A DNA stretch of 64,000 bases. Origin: Oxalobacteraceae bacterium OTU3CAMAD1 (GTDB taxonomy: Bacteria > Pseudomonadota > Gammaproteobacteria > Burkholderiales > Burkholderiaceae_D). The notes under the pieces are model-generated. The model was given only the letters and a program-made list of their open reading frames with translations. It ran no database searches and was not told where the DNA came from. Where the stretch lies: positions 4,712,001-4,776,000 of the forward strand of contig CP099650.1 of assembly GCA_024123915.1 (NCBI GenBank). Reading direction: 5' to 3'. The position numbers and the translations under genes are program-made. This document shows positions 61,568 through 64,000 of this stretch, piece by piece. Each line of letters opens with the position of its first letter. Positions within the stretch are counted from its first letter, which is position 1.

Positions 61568-64000
61568 TTAGAACTTCATCGACACCCGCGCGCCTATCGT
61601 GCGCGGGTTGTTGTAGTACGCCGCCCAGATTTGCTGCGTTGGCTGGCACGGCGCGCCGACTTGGGTGCAAACTTCCACCGCGTCGTATTTGACTTCCTTG
61701 TCGGTGGCGTTGTTGACGAACAGCTCGGCCGTGTAAGCCTTGTCGCGCGGCTCGAAGCGCAAGCTCAGATCCAGGGTGGTGTAAGCCTGCTGCTGCTTGA
61801 CGCCGGGATGGCCCGGCACATCGTTGTTGAAGGCGCCGGAACCGACGAACGACTCGGTCTCGTAGTGGGCCGACACACGCGGCGTGAGGCGTCCCTTGCC
61901 GATGTCGAAATCGCGCTCGTACATCAAGGTGGTGGCGAAGGTCGGCGCGTGTTTCAGCACGCTGCCGCCGACGTTGACGGTGGGCGCGGTGGTGCCGCAG
62001 GACTGGCCATTGGCGCGCGCGGCGTCGACGTCGCACGACAGGAAGTCGTCGTAGCGCGCCTTGAGCCAGGTGGCGTTGCCGCTGAAGCGATCGACGCTGG
62101 TCGGACGGAAGTTCCACTCCGCCTCGACGCCCTTGACCGAGGCCCCGGCCGCGTTGAAGTTCTGCAGCGTGTTGTTGACCACCTGCGATTCCAGCTTGTC
62201 CTTGTAGGTCATCCAGAACGCGTCCAGGTTAAGCGTCAGCTTGCGGTCGAACAGGTCGGACTTGAAGCCGATCTCGTAGCTGGTCAGCTTTTCCGGCTTG
62301 GTGGTGGCGCCGCCGTCGCCGATGGCCGGCGAATGGAAGCCGGTCGTCACCGAGGCGAAGGTCAGGATGTCCTTGGTGACCTTGTATTCCACGCGGCCCA
62401 GCCACGTGGCTTGGCCGTACGCCAGGTCGGCCGTGTTGTCGCCGTAGGTGTTGCCGCAGGTGGACTGGTTGACCACCCCGCCCGGCCCGATGTTGTGGGT
62501 GTTGATGGTACCCGTGCCCGGCGTGACCAATTGCGCGATCTGGCCCGGCGTCAGGTTGACGGTGCCGCGCGGCGGGTTGTCCGGCCAGTTCGGACAGGCC
62601 CAATTCTGGCCGCCGATATCGTACTTATGGTCCTTGGTGTAACGCGCGCCGGCGGTCAGCTTCCACAGCGGATCGATGTCGTAGCTGGCCTGTGCGAAGG
62701 CGGCCTTCGAATGCAGCTGGCGGTCGCCCTGAATGAAGGACATGGCCGACGCGTACTGGCCCACGGTCGGCTGCACGAAAATCACGTTGCCGCTGGCGAT
62801 GTCCTGCTCCAGCATCGCCTGCGAAATCTGGCTGCGGTCGATGTCGAAGCGGATCTTGTTCTTCTCCTTGAAGAAGAACAGGCCGCCCACCCATTGCAGC
62901 GCGGACTCCGAATCGGAACGCACCTGCAGCTCGTTCGACAGGCTGTCGAACTGGCCCCATTCGGTGCGGTTCTCGGCCTTGAAGCCCGGGTAGAAGCCGG
63001 CATCGGCGTCGCTGGCGTTGGTGCGCTTCAAACGGCTCCAGGAACCCAGGTACTGCGTCTCGACGCCGTCGAACGGCCGCCACTGCACCTTGGCCTTGCC
63101 GGTGATGATCGATTGATCGAGCGCGCCGGGGGTGTCGATCAGCGCGGAGCGCAGGTCCTGCCCGGGCGCCGGTTCTGCCGCCAGATAGATGTTGCCGGCG
63201 CCGGTGTCGCTGTAGTAGTCGGCGATGAAGGTCGCCTTCAGGTCCGGCGTGAAGCGCCACAGCAGCGAGGCGCGCGCGCCCTTCTGGTCGCCGGCGCCGT
63301 ATTTGCGCGTGCCCGGCGCCACGTTGGAGCCCTTGCGGAAATCGACGTAGCCGTCGCGCCGGTCCTGGATGGCGGCGATGCGCAGCGCGATATCGTCGCT
63401 CAGCGGAATGTTGATCATGCCCTGGGTCTGGATGCGGTGATAGTCGCCCACCGTGATGCTGGCCGAGCCGAACATCTTGTTCGGATTTGGCGCGCCGGAG
63501 ATAAGGTTGACGGCACCGGCGGTCGAATTGCGGCCATTGAGCGTGCCTTGCGGTCCGCGCGCCACCTCGACGTGGCTCAGGTCATACATCAGCGCCGTCG
63601 CGCCCTGCGGACGCGCCACGTAGATGCCATCCACATAGAACGCCACCGCCGGGTCGCCCAGCTCCGTGTGGTTGGCCGAGCCGACCCCGCGCATGTACAC
63701 GTGCACGCCGCCCGAGTCGCTGTGCGGTTCGACGACGAGGCTCGGCACCATCGCCGTCATCGACGCCAAGTCCTTGACCTGGTTGTTGGCCAGCGTGTCC
63801 TGGGTGTAGGCGGTGATGGCCAGCGGCGTGTCCTGCACCAGGGTGTCGCGGCGGGTCGCGGTGACGATGATTTTCTCCATATCGCCGCCGTTGGCCGCCC
63901 CAGGTTGTGCCGTGGACGCGGCCTGCTGCGCCATCGCCGCGCCGCCGGTCAGCGCCAGTTGCGCTATTTGCGCGATGCTCAGCGCCAGTATCGTTTTCTT
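61568..64000 (-). CDS. TonB-dependent outer-membrane receptor (5' end just outside window)
   Basis: 810 residues are visible. The frame is open to the window edge and reads KKTILALSIAQIAQ...AMAQQA, a signal peptide missing only its start codon, so the internal Met at 63934 is not the start. The plug domain has the TonB box-like region MEKIIVTATRRDTLVQDTPLAITAYT, VYMRGVGSANHTELGDPAVAFYVDGIYV and VEVARGPQGTLNGRNSTAGAVNLIS. The barrel ends in ARVSMKF with terminal Phe. This subfamily (iron complex, sugar or aromatic uptake) is diverse and the substrate is not known. It ends in its own terminator, so it is not cotranscribed with arn. Confidence 0.93.
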   Translation of the reverse strand, partial: KKTILALSIAQIAQLALTGGAAMAQQAASTAQPGAANGGDMEKIIVTATRRDTLVQDTPLAITAYTQDTLANNQVKDLASMTAMVPSLVVEPHSDSGGVHVYMRGVGSANHTELGDPAVAFYVDGIYVARPQGATALMYDLSHVEVARGPQGTLNGRNSTAGAVNLISGAPNPNKMFGSASITVGDYHRIQTQGMINIPLSDDIALRIAAIQDRRDGYVDFRKGSNVAPGTRKYGAGDQKGARASLLWRFTPDLKATFIADYYSDTGAGNIYLAAEPAPGQDLRSALIDTPGALDQSIITGKAKVQWRPFDGVETQYLGSWSRLKRTNASDADAGFYPGFKAENRTEWGQFDSLSNELQVRSDSESALQWVGGLFFFKEKNKIRFDIDRSQISQAMLEQDIASGNVIFVQPTVGQYASAMSFIQGDRQLHSKAAFAQASYDIDPLWKLTAGARYTKDHKYDIGGQNWACPNWPDNPPRGTVNLTPGQIAQLVTPGTGTINTHNIGPGGVVNQSTCGNTYGDNTADLAYGQATWLGRVEYKVTKDILTFASVTTGFHSPAIGDGGATTKPEKLTSYEIGFKSDLFDRKLTLNLDAFWMTYKDKLESQVVNNTLQNFNAAGASVKGVEAEWNFRPTSVDRFSGNATWLKARYDDFLSCDVDAARANGQSCGTTAPTVNVGGSVLKHAPTFATTLMYERDFDIGKGRLTPRVSAHYETESFVGSGAFNNDVPGHPGVKQQQAYTTLDLSLRFEPRDKAYTAELFVNNATDKEVKYDAVEVCTQVGAPCQPTQQIWAAYYNNPRTIGARVSMKF

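Overview
The window looks like chromosome of a GC-rich betaproteobacterium, most likely an Oxalobacteraceae member near Duganella/Massilia/Janthinobacterium. That placement is an inference from gene families, codon use and repeat style; no rRNA marker is present. Almost every base is coding, genes sit in short operons, and many neighbouring genes share or overlap stop and start codons.

Layout: 1-6042 is a two-partner secretion locus (TpsB transporter, then a very large haemagglutinin-like TpsA that runs off the left edge). 6242-7200 is a REP-associated tyrosine transposase between perfect 27-bp inverted repeats. 7202-12032 is a branched-chain amino acid ABC transporter (livK-livH-livMG fusion-livF). 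12269-14808 holds a Sel1-repeat protein and a CpdB-like nucleotidase. 15099-18481 is prfB (programmed +1 frameshift), a HAD phosphatase and lysS. 18721-21374 is an SDR/GH15 pair, followed by ppnN, a POT peptide transporter, a lipase with its foldase, and glpD. 28501-34503 holds PBP1A, a TetR regulator, a YfiR-YfiN-YfiB c-di-GMP module and a small coiled-coil membrane protein. 34748-43598 holds a second GGDEF protein, a cytosolic 5'-nucleotidase, mfd, serB, a thioredoxin-reductase-like flavoprotein, a GNAT and a low-molecular-weight phosphatase. 43681-45166 is an AraC regulator and a small membrane protein. 45163-47933 is a DNA-repair pair (a radical SAM protein and a DUF4130-UdgX fusion) behind a near-consensus LexA box. 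48096-51875 is hisC, metC and rimO. 52007-61375 is a LacI regulator convergent with an arn (lipid A aminoarabinose) operon ending in ugd. 61568-64000 is a TonB-dependent receptor lacking only its first codon(s).

The most interesting features are: the SOS-type operon combining a radical SAM protein with a uracil-DNA-crosslinking UdgX domain, whose coding sequence contains an in-frame palindromic repeat; a set of five dispersed palindromes in two sequence variants; a RAYT whose own C-terminus is encoded by its flanking repeat; a palindrome over the tps promoter; and an arn operon with ArnA split into two genes and no arnE/arnF. I found no tRNA, rRNA, CRISPR array, prophage or plasmid functions. 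Most of the window is housekeeping.
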